Part shown: in pieces, positions 45,407-52,525 of the stretch
Numbering within the stretch: position 1 is the first letter of the stretch
How the letters are laid out: every line of letters starts with the position of its first letter
From: an uncultured Bacteroidales bacterium
GTDB taxonomy: Bacteria > Bacteroidota > Bacteroidia > Bacteroidales > UBA4417
Direction of reading: 5' to 3'
Assembly (NCBI GenBank): GCA_903879715.1
Contig: CAIRMR010000064.1
Location: forward strand, 1-56,452
Length of the DNA: 56,452 bases
Notes under the pieces: generated by a model
Database searches by the model: none
The model's input: only the letters and a program-made list of their open reading frames with translations
Told to the model about the DNA's origin: nothing
Program-made: the position numbers and the translations under genes

Positions 45407-46765
45407 TCAAGTGTTTATCAAATATTCCAGTTCATCTAATTTGCTGCTTTCGGGTTCAACTCTTTTATACTTGTCGAAAAGTCGAATTATATTTTCTGTG
45501 TCTGTCAACTTTCCCCGCCTCCGGGTCGCTGCACTTATGAAAGCATTTTCAAGTTCTTTTAATCGCCCTGTTGCTGGTCTGATAGGTAAATTATAGTAGT
45601 CTTGTGCTGTCATTACCTCCGCTTTTGGCTCGGCTGGCTTTTCTGCCCTCTCTGGCTGTATCTGCTTAGGCTGTGGCATACTTTGTGGAGGTGGTGGTGT
45701 GTTGATCGTTTCTCTCTGCTTCATGTTCAATTTATAGAATGTAAATTCCTGATCCAATATCGCCCGGAATATCTGTTCTGCCTGGTACCTGTCGGATTGT
45801 TTAACAATAACTTCATCATGTACCGATAAAAAGGGAATCCCGGCATGTATTAATTTGCGCCATACTTTACGCATTACTTTTACCTCTGTCGTTTGCAGTA
45901 ACCATGCAACATTGGAATAAGGTTTGCCGACGTTGTGAGGGTTCCTCGGTTCGGGTTGTGCTTTATATTGATTTATCCATGTAATCCAATCAGCATCGCC
46001 AAACATCGCAGCAAGTGAGTTATTCGGCTTTGCGAATAGTATTTCAAAGAATCGTTTTTTGCCTTCATCCCTGGTAAGTAATCCGGCTTTAGTTTGCAGT
46101 TTAATATAAATATCTTCGCCTGAATCAATCCATTTTGAATATTCATTTACGCCAATAGAATCCTTTAATAGTTTACCTAAAAGTAACGGCTGCATGGTGG
46201 TAACATCAAGTCCGATAGTCGGTAAACCATCAAGTAATATATTCGGTCGGTATGGCCTGTGAAAACTGCTAACAGGTGTATGAACACGCCCGGCAAACTC
46301 ATCAACTGTAAAAAAGTAATCCGGATAGTTATTTTTGTGTTTCAGGAAAAAAGTAAAGTAATCTGTTTGGGGTGCATCTTCAGGCAATGAAACACATTTT
46401 AAATATTCCTTCATTGTCCGGCTAATCGGATCTAAATTATTTTGCTTTGGCTTGAGCAATGTCAGATTAATTGCACCGGGTTTCAATACGCAATACATGA
46501 ACATTGTGTTTCCGTTCGGCAACTGTTCAACTGATACGGATATTTCCCCGGCATCAATCAGTTTATTTATTTCGTGCTTGATGTTATACTTTGGGAAAGT
46601 AAAGAAACGCTCAGAAATTTCATTCTTTGGAATATGCACCGGGTTCCTGTCATTCTCGCCCCTCAGCCTGTTCTTCATAAATTGCTTGGTGCGAATGAAA
46701 GTAACAAACTGCTCACTTATGGTGCCTTGGCTCCTGGCTATTGAATATGTCGTTTGTGTACTCAT
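45407..46765 (-). CDS. family A DNA polymerase-like protein of the element
   Basis: A 452-aa protein with family A palm/fingers motifs in the right order and no sign of 5' nuclease or 3'-5' exonuclease domains. Residues 159-193 give GRVHTPVSSFHRPYRPN and then motif A as GLDVTTMQPLLL (D187 as the first metal ligand). A motif B-like R-x3-K lies at R232-K236 (TRDEGKKRFFEILFA). Motif C with the O2-like helix is LLQTTEVKVMRKVWRKLIHAG leading to FLSVHDEVIV (D317), the VHDE block of PolA. The first 150 residues are unrecognised, and a Pro-rich linker (residues 355-378) leads to a charged tail. I infer replication of the element. It starts beyond nine heptamer repeats. Activity is unproven because the palm is small and divergent. 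Confidence 0.7.
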   Translation of the reverse strand: MSTQTTYSIARSQGTISEQFVTFIRTKQFMKNRLRGENDRNPVHIPKNEISERFFTFPKYNIKHEINKLIDAGEISVSVEQLPNGNTMFMYCVLKPGAINLTLLKPKQNNLDPISRTMKEYLKCVSLPEDAPQTDYFTFFLKHKNNYPDYFFTVDEFAGRVHTPVSSFHRPYRPNILLDGLPTIGLDVTTMQPLLLGKLLKDSIGVNEYSKWIDSGEDIYIKLQTKAGLLTRDEGKKRFFEILFAKPNNSLAAMFGDADWITWINQYKAQPEPRNPHNVGKPYSNVAWLLQTTEVKVMRKVWRKLIHAGIPFLSVHDEVIVKQSDRYQAEQIFRAILDQEFTFYKLNMKQRETINTPPPPQSMPQPKQIQPERAEKPAEPKAEVMTAQDYYNLPIRPATGRLKELENAFISAATRRRGKLTDTENIIRLFDKYKRVEPESSKLDELEYLINT

Positions 46766-46784
46766 TTCTCTATGTTTTTTAACT

Positions 46785-46893
46785 GGTGCAATGGTGCAAC
46801 TACTCTATACATATATTGCACCTTGCACCTATGGTTGCAAGGGTGCTAATACATACTTTATCCGGTGCAATGCACTGGTGCAAAGTGGTGCAA
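46785..46893. repeat. cluster of nine GGTGCAA-type heptamers, candidate iterons or operator
   Basis: GGTGCAA occurs at 46785, 46793, 46864, 46877 and 46887; its inverse TTGCACC at 46816 and 46823; and near copies GGTTGCAA at 46833 and GGTGC at 46842. All fall in the 132-bp gap between the polymerase-like gene and the ATPase gene. The density is far beyond chance for a heptamer. Confidence 0.8.
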
Positions 46894-46897
46894 TTCA

Positions 46898-48040
46898 TTA
46901 CTGTAATTCATTGTTATACTGTTGATTAATTCGCCAATTCTTATCTGCACCTTGCAAAATCATATTGTATGCGTTCATATCGCTAAACTCATCTTTTGCA
47001 GTTCGTTCTTTACACGTCTTTTCTATCATTATTTTATGCAATGCTTTGACGTAATCATATGAAACTTGACCGCCAAAAATAGTTTTGCATAGTTCCCAAA
47101 GTTTTTTTATACGTTCCCTTTTCTTTACAATTTCTTTTGCTTCCGGACTATTTACACCGCATCCGACGTGATAACCTTTTTCCTTATCATATTTGAACAT
47201 TAACTTTTGAATATCACCATTGCCGGCATACCTGAGCATCTTAGGCTCTATATATGAAGTATCACCTTCGCTCTTAACTGATATTATCCCTCCGCTTTTA
47301 CGTTGGCATTGGCTCCCAAAATGGCCTCTTTCCTTGTCGCCTCCTGGATTGGTATGCACAATGATAAAAACGGCTGTATGGTATTTTATGGCCAGTTCTT
47401 CAAAGTATTTTATTGCAGCGTTTGAGGTTTCGGGGTTGTTCACATCGGCAATGTAATCTGCACCTCCATCAATCCAAATTGAATGGATCCCGCCAAACTG
47501 ATTTAATGCAGCCTCACAAATTCCAGTTGTTACCTCTGCATATTGATTTATATCTAATTGCCGGATATTATAGGAAAGGTAGTGAGCACAAGTATTTAAA
47601 CCTGCTCTTCTTAAAATACCTTTATAGTTCTTTTGGTGCTTGTGCCTGGCCTGTTCTGTATCGCAATGAATAACGGCCTTATTTTTATCATTCCGTAATA
47701 CCTCAACTCCTTCAAAGCCATCAATTACGGTTCCGGTTTCACTTATTGCCCCCGCAATCAATACATTTTGAAACGCACTTTTTCCGCTTTTACTGGCTCC
47801 GCTTATTGTGAATATATCTTCAATTGCGGCAATAATTTCACCGTTTATTTTTAATACCGGATCCGGTTCGGGAATGTCCGTACTTTCCGTAATACGCAAA
47901 TAATCAAAGCCTAAAAGTGTTTTTTCTTCCGGTTCCTGGGTTTCGTCCTCAAAAAAACCACTATCTTTGTACTGTGCTGCAAGGCTTTCGAGGTCGTTCC
48001 CGTCCCTGGGTTCGGCCTCGCTTCGTTTAGGACTATTCAT
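46898..48040 (-). CDS. RepA-like AAA-family ATPase
   Basis: A 380-aa protein of the RecA/RepA (AAA_25) type common on Bacteroidota mobile elements. The N-terminal 45 residues are charged and disordered. Walker A is GASKSGKS at residues 81-88, Walker B is SIWIDGGADYI (D191), and a sensor-like segment VHTNPGGDKERGHFGSQ (residues about 228-244) matches the family pattern. RepA of plasmid RSF1010 is a hexameric 5'-3' helicase, which makes a replicative helicase or loader role plausible for this element. The tail (from about residue 300) is helical. It overlaps the HTH gene by 8 bp, so the two are translationally coupled. Confidence 0.85.
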   Translation of the reverse strand: MNSPKRSEAEPRDGNDLESLAAQYKDSGFFEDETQEPEEKTLLGFDYLRITESTDIPEPDPVLKINGEIIAAIEDIFTISGASKSGKSAFQNVLIAGAISETGTVIDGFEGVEVLRNDKNKAVIHCDTEQARHKHQKNYKGILRRAGLNTCAHYLSYNIRQLDINQYAEVTTGICEAALNQFGGIHSIWIDGGADYIADVNNPETSNAAIKYFEELAIKYHTAVFIIVHTNPGGDKERGHFGSQCQRKSGGIISVKSEGDTSYIEPKMLRYAGNGDIQKLMFKYDKEKGYHVGCGVNSPEAKEIVKKRERIKKLWELCKTIFGGQVSYDYVKALHKIMIEKTCKERTAKDEFSDMNAYNMILQGADKNWRINQQYNNELQ

Positions 48041-48290
48041 GTTTCATAAGTTTTTGAATGTCCGACATACGATAACGCACTTTCCCGCCGATTTTGATTT
48101 TTGTCAAATAGCCTAATTTGTCCCATCGGTAAAGGGTTGACAAATCAACGTCAAACATGGCTCCGGCTTCTTTTGGTGAAACAAGCCTTTCTGGATCTAT
48201 TGTTTGTGGAGAAATACGGCTTTGAACCGTGTTAGCTATCATGTTTACGAGGTCTTCGATAGCAATAGACGAAAGAATAACATTTGTCAT
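48033..48290 (-). CDS. excisionase-like helix-turn-helix protein
   Basis: An 85-aa DNA-binding protein. Its C-terminal half has a MerR/excisionase-type winged HTH (HTH_17): SPKEAGAMFDVDLSTLYRWD followed by the wing KIGGKVRYRMSDIQKLM. Such proteins act as directionality factors for tyrosine integrases or as repressors of element genes. A promoter element (minus-strand TACATTTG at 48305-48312) lies 15 bp before the start codon. The ATPase gene begins within its last codons. Confidence 0.88.
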   Translation of the reverse strand: MTNVILSSIAIEDLVNMIANTVQSRISPQTIDPERLVSPKEAGAMFDVDLSTLYRWDKLGYLTKIKIGGKVRYRMSDIQKLMKHE

Positions 48291-48304
48291 AACTGTTTTT
48301 TTGA

Positions 48305-48312
48305 CAAATGTA
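48305..48312 (-). promoter_or_regulatory. -7 promoter element for the HTH-ATPase operon
   Basis: Reads TACATTTG on the minus strand, matching TAnnTTTG. It probably drives the HTH, ATPase and perhaps polymerase-like genes. Confidence 0.5.
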
Positions 48313-48431
48313 AATCTGCAAAAATGTAGATACTTTTCAGGTACTTAGTATCTGTGTTAACATGGAACTAATATCTTAATAATCAAATATAAGCAATAAC
48401 AAAAAATAAATTTTTAGGTACTGAAAAACTA

Positions 48432-49103
48432 TTAATCTACCTGTTTATTTAGCCATATTGCAACCTCCGCCCTATTCTCTGAAATAGTCAATACAATTTC
48501 TTTCCAGCGTGTACGGTCTTTGTGTGGAAAACTTTTAACCTCTACAGGAATGTTAAATTTGAAATCCTTCCAGCTTCTATAGAATACTTGGCCGGCTGTT
48601 TTGAGTTTATATTTATTTTTTCCAAACTGCATAATTCCTGCTTTGTCAGTTGATTCTATAAACTGTTTTTCAATACCAATGCACTGCATTATCTTATATG
48701 TAATACCATACCAATACTCTGCGAATTGTTCCGCCTGTGCGCTCTGTGGAGGTAATTTAACGGTTTCACAGGCCAATACATACGCCCCAAAATCATGCAA
48801 CGGCTTTAATAAATCTGTAATATTTTCATTGTTCAATACTCTGCCATCGGTAAAATTATCAATCTTTATAATGTTTAAATGATAGTATTCGCTTCCATCG
48901 TCATCCTTATTAATTCCCCATGAATAATCTTTTGAATTTACATACTTATTGAGTGCTTCATAAGCGGTTGATAACTCATCGTAGAAGTCTTTTAAGCTAT
49001 CCCCGCTCTTTTCCGCTTCATTTCTGAAATACCCTGCTCTTGTTTTTGGCGTAACCTCAAACAACGCTGTTAATAATATTTGTTTTGCTTCGTGTAGTTT
49101 CAT
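48432..49103 (-). CDS. 223-aa protein of unknown function in the element
   Basis: A cytosolic protein of mixed helix and strand content. It is notable for a basic, aromatic C-terminal region (FKFNIPVEVKSFPHKDRTRW...VAIWLNKQVD) and two Tyr/Trp-rich segments (QFAEYWYGITYKIMQCIGI and SKDYSWGINKDDDGSEYY). I recognise no family. It lies between integrase and HTH gene on the same strand, a position often taken by regulators or defence genes in Bacteroidota elements, but there is no motif that would support either. The start MKLHEAKQILL is the only good one. Confidence 0.65.
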   Translation of the reverse strand: MKLHEAKQILLTALFEVTPKTRAGYFRNEAEKSGDSLKDFYDELSTAYEALNKYVNSKDYSWGINKDDDGSEYYHLNIIKIDNFTDGRVLNNENITDLLKPLHDFGAYVLACETVKLPPQSAQAEQFAEYWYGITYKIMQCIGIEKQFIESTDKAGIMQFGKNKYKLKTAGQVFYRSWKDFKFNIPVEVKSFPHKDRTRWKEIVLTISENRAEVAIWLNKQVD

Positions 49104-49213
49104 GTTGGTATTGTTATTTTGTGATAAAAGTGATTTTAGTGAACGTGAAAAACAACATTTTTTTATGCTTTTCTTTGGGTTTCAAAGTTTTTTAGATAGT
49201 CTTTCATAGTTGA

Positions 49214-50542
49214 TTAATCTAATAGGTTTACCAATTCTTTTTTTTGATTCTCATCTATCTGCCTGTAACGTGCAAACGCTTTACTCCCTGCCTTATGGCC
49301 TGACAATTCACTGACTTGGTTAGGATCTTTAACTTTGTTGTAAAGGTTCGCAATAAATGACCTCCGGCAAAGGTGGCTACTGGCAATTTCATTCAATGGC
49401 CGTTTTTCTTCTTTGCGTGTAGTTTGATTCAATACAGTTACCATCCGTGTTAATCCTGCCAGTGTGAAAATATCTTTGATAGCAATATTATATTTCTGTT
49501 CAAGGATTAACGGCAACAACTGTTTACCTTCCAAATTTGCGTACAATGATAGTATTTCATTCGCTTTTTTATTCAGTGGTACACGCACTGTAACCGGCCT
49601 GTCATCCTTTGTTTTTCGTGCTATGTATTCAATGGCTCCGTTAATTACATTATCTTTTGTGAATCCGTATAAATCAGATACACGGCAACCAATCATACAT
49701 TGAAATACAAATATATTTCTTTGATCGGCTAACTTTGGAGTGGCTGACAAATCAAAAATATACAGGTCGTTTATTTCTTTCAAAGTAAGGTAGTAAGGAG
49801 TGCCATAAATAGCGGGTGTTTCGTCATATCCTTTGAATGGATTCTTTGTAATTAGTCCCTCTTCAATGCACCAATTAATATACGTGCGTAATTTTGTCAT
49901 ATTCACATTTATAGTGTTCAGTCCTCTTTGCTTTGGCTTCCGGCTCTCTTTTACTGCTTCATATATTTGCGGGTATTTTTTTGATAGTTCAGGTTCTGAT
50001 AACATAAACTTTTCAAAATTCCTGATCGTTTCAGTGTTTAAAGTATCAAAACTAATTTTATAGGTAGGTTCTATCTTTTGTTTATACAGTTCAAACCGCT
50101 GCAGTGATCTGAACACAACCATATAATTATTCTTTCTTACCTGTGATATTTTCCAGATACTCAAAAAATGTTTAAAGGATTCAAAGAAAGATAATTCCGT
50201 TACTGGTTTTGTAGTGATAAACTTTTCAGGAAAGTTCCACATTTCAATAGCTACTTGTAACCAATCCCCTTGCATTGTTTTTTTGTCTGCATTGGTAAAG
50301 CTATCAATAATATAATTACTAAGCTCTGATAGGCTCTTTTGTAGCTTAACAAGGTCTTTTTGCTCCTGGGTTTCAATGCGTGGTATTGTGATCAAACCAC
50401 CGGCAAACCTTTTAGGATTAACCATTAATCCGGTCTTACCTCTGTATATCAAATCACGCCCACCAATGAATCGAATGTATATTTCTGCTTTCCCTGTGAT
50501 CTTATCTACTTTTGTAGAGAGTGAATAATTGATCTTTGCCAT
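49214..50542 (-). CDS. tyrosine-type site-specific integrase
   Basis: A 442-aa integrase with an N-terminal arm-binding domain (residues 1-85, NYSLSTKVDKITGKAEIYIRF), a SAM-like core-binding domain (about 118-235) and a C-terminal catalytic domain. The catalytic set is complete: R287 in MIGCRVSDLYGF, a lysine in RKTKDDRP (about 309-312), H390 and R393 in SSHLCRRSF, H416 in ELSGHKAG and the nucleophile Y426 in ARYRQID. It lies directly inside the right attachment site and is read toward the middle of the element, as usual for tRNA-targeting elements. A promoter element lies 27 bp upstream of the start, flanked by two TGTCAACA repeats. Confidence 0.95.
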   Translation of the reverse strand: MAKINYSLSTKVDKITGKAEIYIRFIGGRDLIYRGKTGLMVNPKRFAGGLITIPRIETQEQKDLVKLQKSLSELSNYIIDSFTNADKKTMQGDWLQVAIEMWNFPEKFITTKPVTELSFFESFKHFLSIWKISQVRKNNYMVVFRSLQRFELYKQKIEPTYKISFDTLNTETIRNFEKFMLSEPELSKKYPQIYEAVKESRKPKQRGLNTINVNMTKLRTYINWCIEEGLITKNPFKGYDETPAIYGTPYYLTLKEINDLYIFDLSATPKLADQRNIFVFQCMIGCRVSDLYGFTKDNVINGAIEYIARKTKDDRPVTVRVPLNKKANEILSLYANLEGKQLLPLILEQKYNIAIKDIFTLAGLTRMVTVLNQTTRKEEKRPLNEIASSHLCRRSFIANLYNKVKDPNQVSELSGHKAGSKAFARYRQIDENQKKELVNLLD

Positions 50543-50562
50543 TTTTGAGGGTTTTATATTAT

Positions 50563-50591
50563 TGTCAACAAATATACAAATAATGTCAACA
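50563..50591. promoter_or_regulatory. integrase promoter with flanking TGTCAACA repeats
   Basis: The minus-strand element TATATTTG (50569-50576) lies between two TGTCAACA direct repeats at 50563 and 50584, 21 bp apart. They may be arm-type sites for the integrase or operators for the HTH protein. Confidence 0.5.
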
Positions 50592-50729
50592 TAAATGCAA
50601 TTTAATGAAATATTATACCTTAATTTGCAATAAATAATCAGTATGTTAATTGCTGCAATCCATTTATAATATTAGCCTGTAGCCTTATTTTATTGAAATA
50701 CTCAAAAATGACAAATTGCATAATTCGTG

Positions 50730-50747
50730 TCCGGCTTCGGGTACAAA
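50730..50747 (+). repeat. right attachment site (attR core)
   Basis: Exact 18-bp copy of the left repeat. The next bases lead straight into a terminator-like hairpin that most likely once followed the tRNA gene. Confidence 0.9.
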
Positions 50748-50748
50748 A

Positions 50749-50773
50749 TAAAAAATCCCCACTTGTAAAGCGG
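50749..50773 (+). terminator. displaced tRNA terminator
   Basis: AAAAATCCCC and GGGGATTTTT pair around a short loop, followed by Ts. It lies two bases beyond attR and is likely the native tRNA-Leu terminator, now 7.6 kb away from its gene. Confidence 0.8.
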
Positions 50774-50860
50774 GGATTTTTTATTTCCAGAAACAGACCC
50801 TTCCGGAGCAGGGATCAAAAAAAGCTGAGGGGCAAGAATAAAAAGAGCTATCCCGCAGCG

Positions 50861-52480
50861 TTAAACCGTACCTATAAATTCCCGGATTTTATCCAGTAAT
50901 TCCATTTTACTGACTGGTTTAGCCAAATATTCATCGCAACCTGCATCTAGGCATTTTGCACGCATGCCCGCTTCGGCATAAGCCGTTAATGCAATGATTG
51001 GAAGATCTTTCCTGAACTTCTTTATTTCCTGTGTAGCTATAAGACCATTCATTTTTGGCATTTTAAGATCCATCAGCACCAGTTGTATTTCGGGAATAAG
51101 CTTGCAGAATTCTACTGCTTCTTCCCCATCTTCGGCGCGGATGATTTCATAATCAGCATCTAACGATAATTCAAACAACAGGTAGCCATAAGGTTCATCT
51201 TCGGCGACAAGCAGTACCGGCCTTTGAGCACTCGAAACATTATGTTCTGCAGGTTCTGATGTGGTTGTAGCTGATGAATCTACTTCCCAGGGAATCGTAA
51301 AAGTAAAGGTGCTGCCAATGTCTTTAACTGATTCGGCTTTGATTGTTCCACCAAGTAACAGTATCATCCCTTGTACAATAGCTAATCCAAGCCCACTACC
51401 TTCATGCTTTCTTGTTGAAGAAAAATCTTCCTGGGAGAAGTGATCAAAAACAAGTGAAAGCGCTTCTTTACTGATCCCTATCCCTGAATCTTTAACATAA
51501 AATTCGATAAGGTTGATTTTAACAGAAACACCTATTGTAATTTCCCCTTCTTCTGTAAATTTCAAAGCATTATCCACCAAATGAGTAAGTATTTTCTTCA
51601 GAAAACCTCTGTCTGAATGAATAGCTACCGTATTAAATGATTCCTGTTTTTGGATTTTCAAAGCAATGCCCTTTTTATCGCATGGGGCTTGAAATTGTTT
51701 CTGTATTTCTTCGAGTAACTGTCCAGGAACAAACTCTGCCATTGTTACTTCCATATTATCGGAAGTAATTAACGAAATATCCATGTAATCCGATATAGTT
51801 TGCATTAACCTTTTACTGCTGAGGTTGAGTATCTCGAGAAATTCATTTTTCTCAGTATTAGAAAAATTAGGGTCAATAGTCATGGGCGCAAAGCCAAGAA
51901 TTCCGTTAAGGGGTGTCCGTATTTCGTGTGAGATGTTATTCATGAAAGCTGTTTTAAGCCTGTTGCTGGCTTCGGCCTTATCACGGGCAGCAATTAACTC
52001 GATATTAGACTGCTGCAGATCCTTGGTACGCACTTTTACTTTTTCCTCCAATATCTGGTTCTGACTTCCTAATTGTTGTATCAGATACTTTGTGAAAAGC
52101 AAGTTTTTGATTCGTAAGCCAACCTCAATCAGATCAAAAGGTTTAGTTAAGAAATCACTTGCCCCTTCTGAAAGCGCCCTTTGTTTCGCTTCTTTGGTTA
52201 TATCAGCAGTAAGTACCAAAATAGGCACGAAGGTCCTGGCCAGAACAAACGGTTTCAGTAATTGCAGAACCTCAAAACCTGAAAGATAAGGCATAGCCAG
52301 ATCAAGTAAGATAAGGTCGGGATCAAATGTTTGGAAAAGAGAAATGACTTTCCGGGGATCCGTGGTGGTTTTTATTTTAGAATAGCCCTGCATGACAAGA
52401 AAGCCTTCCAGAACATCTATGTTTGCTACCTGATCATCTACGATCAGAATATTTGAATTTTTTAAAGTCGGGTCAATCAT
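50861..52480 (-). CDS. hybrid histidine kinase (receiver-kinase-receiver)
   Basis: A 539-aa cytosolic signalling protein without membrane segments. An N-terminal receiver (NILIVDDQVANIDVLEGFL, phospho-acceptor in DLILLDLAMPYLSG) is followed by a coiled coil, a HisKA domain with the phospho-accepting His in NNISHEIRTPLNG (about residue 190), an HATPase domain (LVDNALKFTEEG, DSGIGISKE, GSGLGLAIVQ) and a C-terminal receiver (VLMDLKMPKMNG). The double receiver suggests a phosphorelay hub fed by another kinase, perhaps the large one encoded 45 bp upstream on the same strand. Confidence 0.93.
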   Translation of the reverse strand: MIDPTLKNSNILIVDDQVANIDVLEGFLVMQGYSKIKTTTDPRKVISLFQTFDPDLILLDLAMPYLSGFEVLQLLKPFVLARTFVPILVLTADITKEAKQRALSEGASDFLTKPFDLIEVGLRIKNLLFTKYLIQQLGSQNQILEEKVKVRTKDLQQSNIELIAARDKAEASNRLKTAFMNNISHEIRTPLNGILGFAPMTIDPNFSNTEKNEFLEILNLSSKRLMQTISDYMDISLITSDNMEVTMAEFVPGQLLEEIQKQFQAPCDKKGIALKIQKQESFNTVAIHSDRGFLKKILTHLVDNALKFTEEGEITIGVSVKINLIEFYVKDSGIGISKEALSLVFDHFSQEDFSSTRKHEGSGLGLAIVQGMILLLGGTIKAESVKDIGSTFTFTIPWEVDSSATTTSEPAEHNVSSAQRPVLLVAEDEPYGYLLFELSLDADYEIIRAEDGEEAVEFCKLIPEIQLVLMDLKMPKMNGLIATQEIKKFRKDLPIIALTAYAEAGMRAKCLDAGCDEYLAKPVSKMELLDKIREFIGTV

Positions 52481-52525
52481 TTTTTGGGGTCTGTTAGTTG
52501 GTTAAAATCTAGTCGTACAAGTCTT

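Larger units (their letters stand above)
43083..50747. mobile_element. integrative element in tRNA-Leu with polymerase-like replication gene
   Basis: A 7.66-kb block bounded by 18-bp perfect direct repeats of the tRNA-Leu 3' end. It encodes, all on the minus strand from right to left: tyrosine integrase, 223-aa unknown protein, excisionase-like HTH protein, RepA-like AAA ATPase, family A polymerase-like protein, a 44-aa and an 83-aa protein, and two cargo proteins. Two repeat clusters resemble replication iterons. No relaxase, conjugation, capsid or packaging gene is present, so it may move by site-specific recombination plus help from another element. The probable native terminator of the tRNA lies just beyond the right repeat. 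Confidence 0.9.

Noticed and set aside
46452-46925. 157-aa plus-strand frame opposite the polymerase-like gene and across the heptamers
   Set aside because: Antisense to a better-supported gene; its Cys-rich end is just translation of the GGTGCAA repeats.
50693-50899. 68-aa plus-strand frame over attR
   Set aside because: It reads through the tRNA fragment and the terminator hairpin and has no protein-like features.
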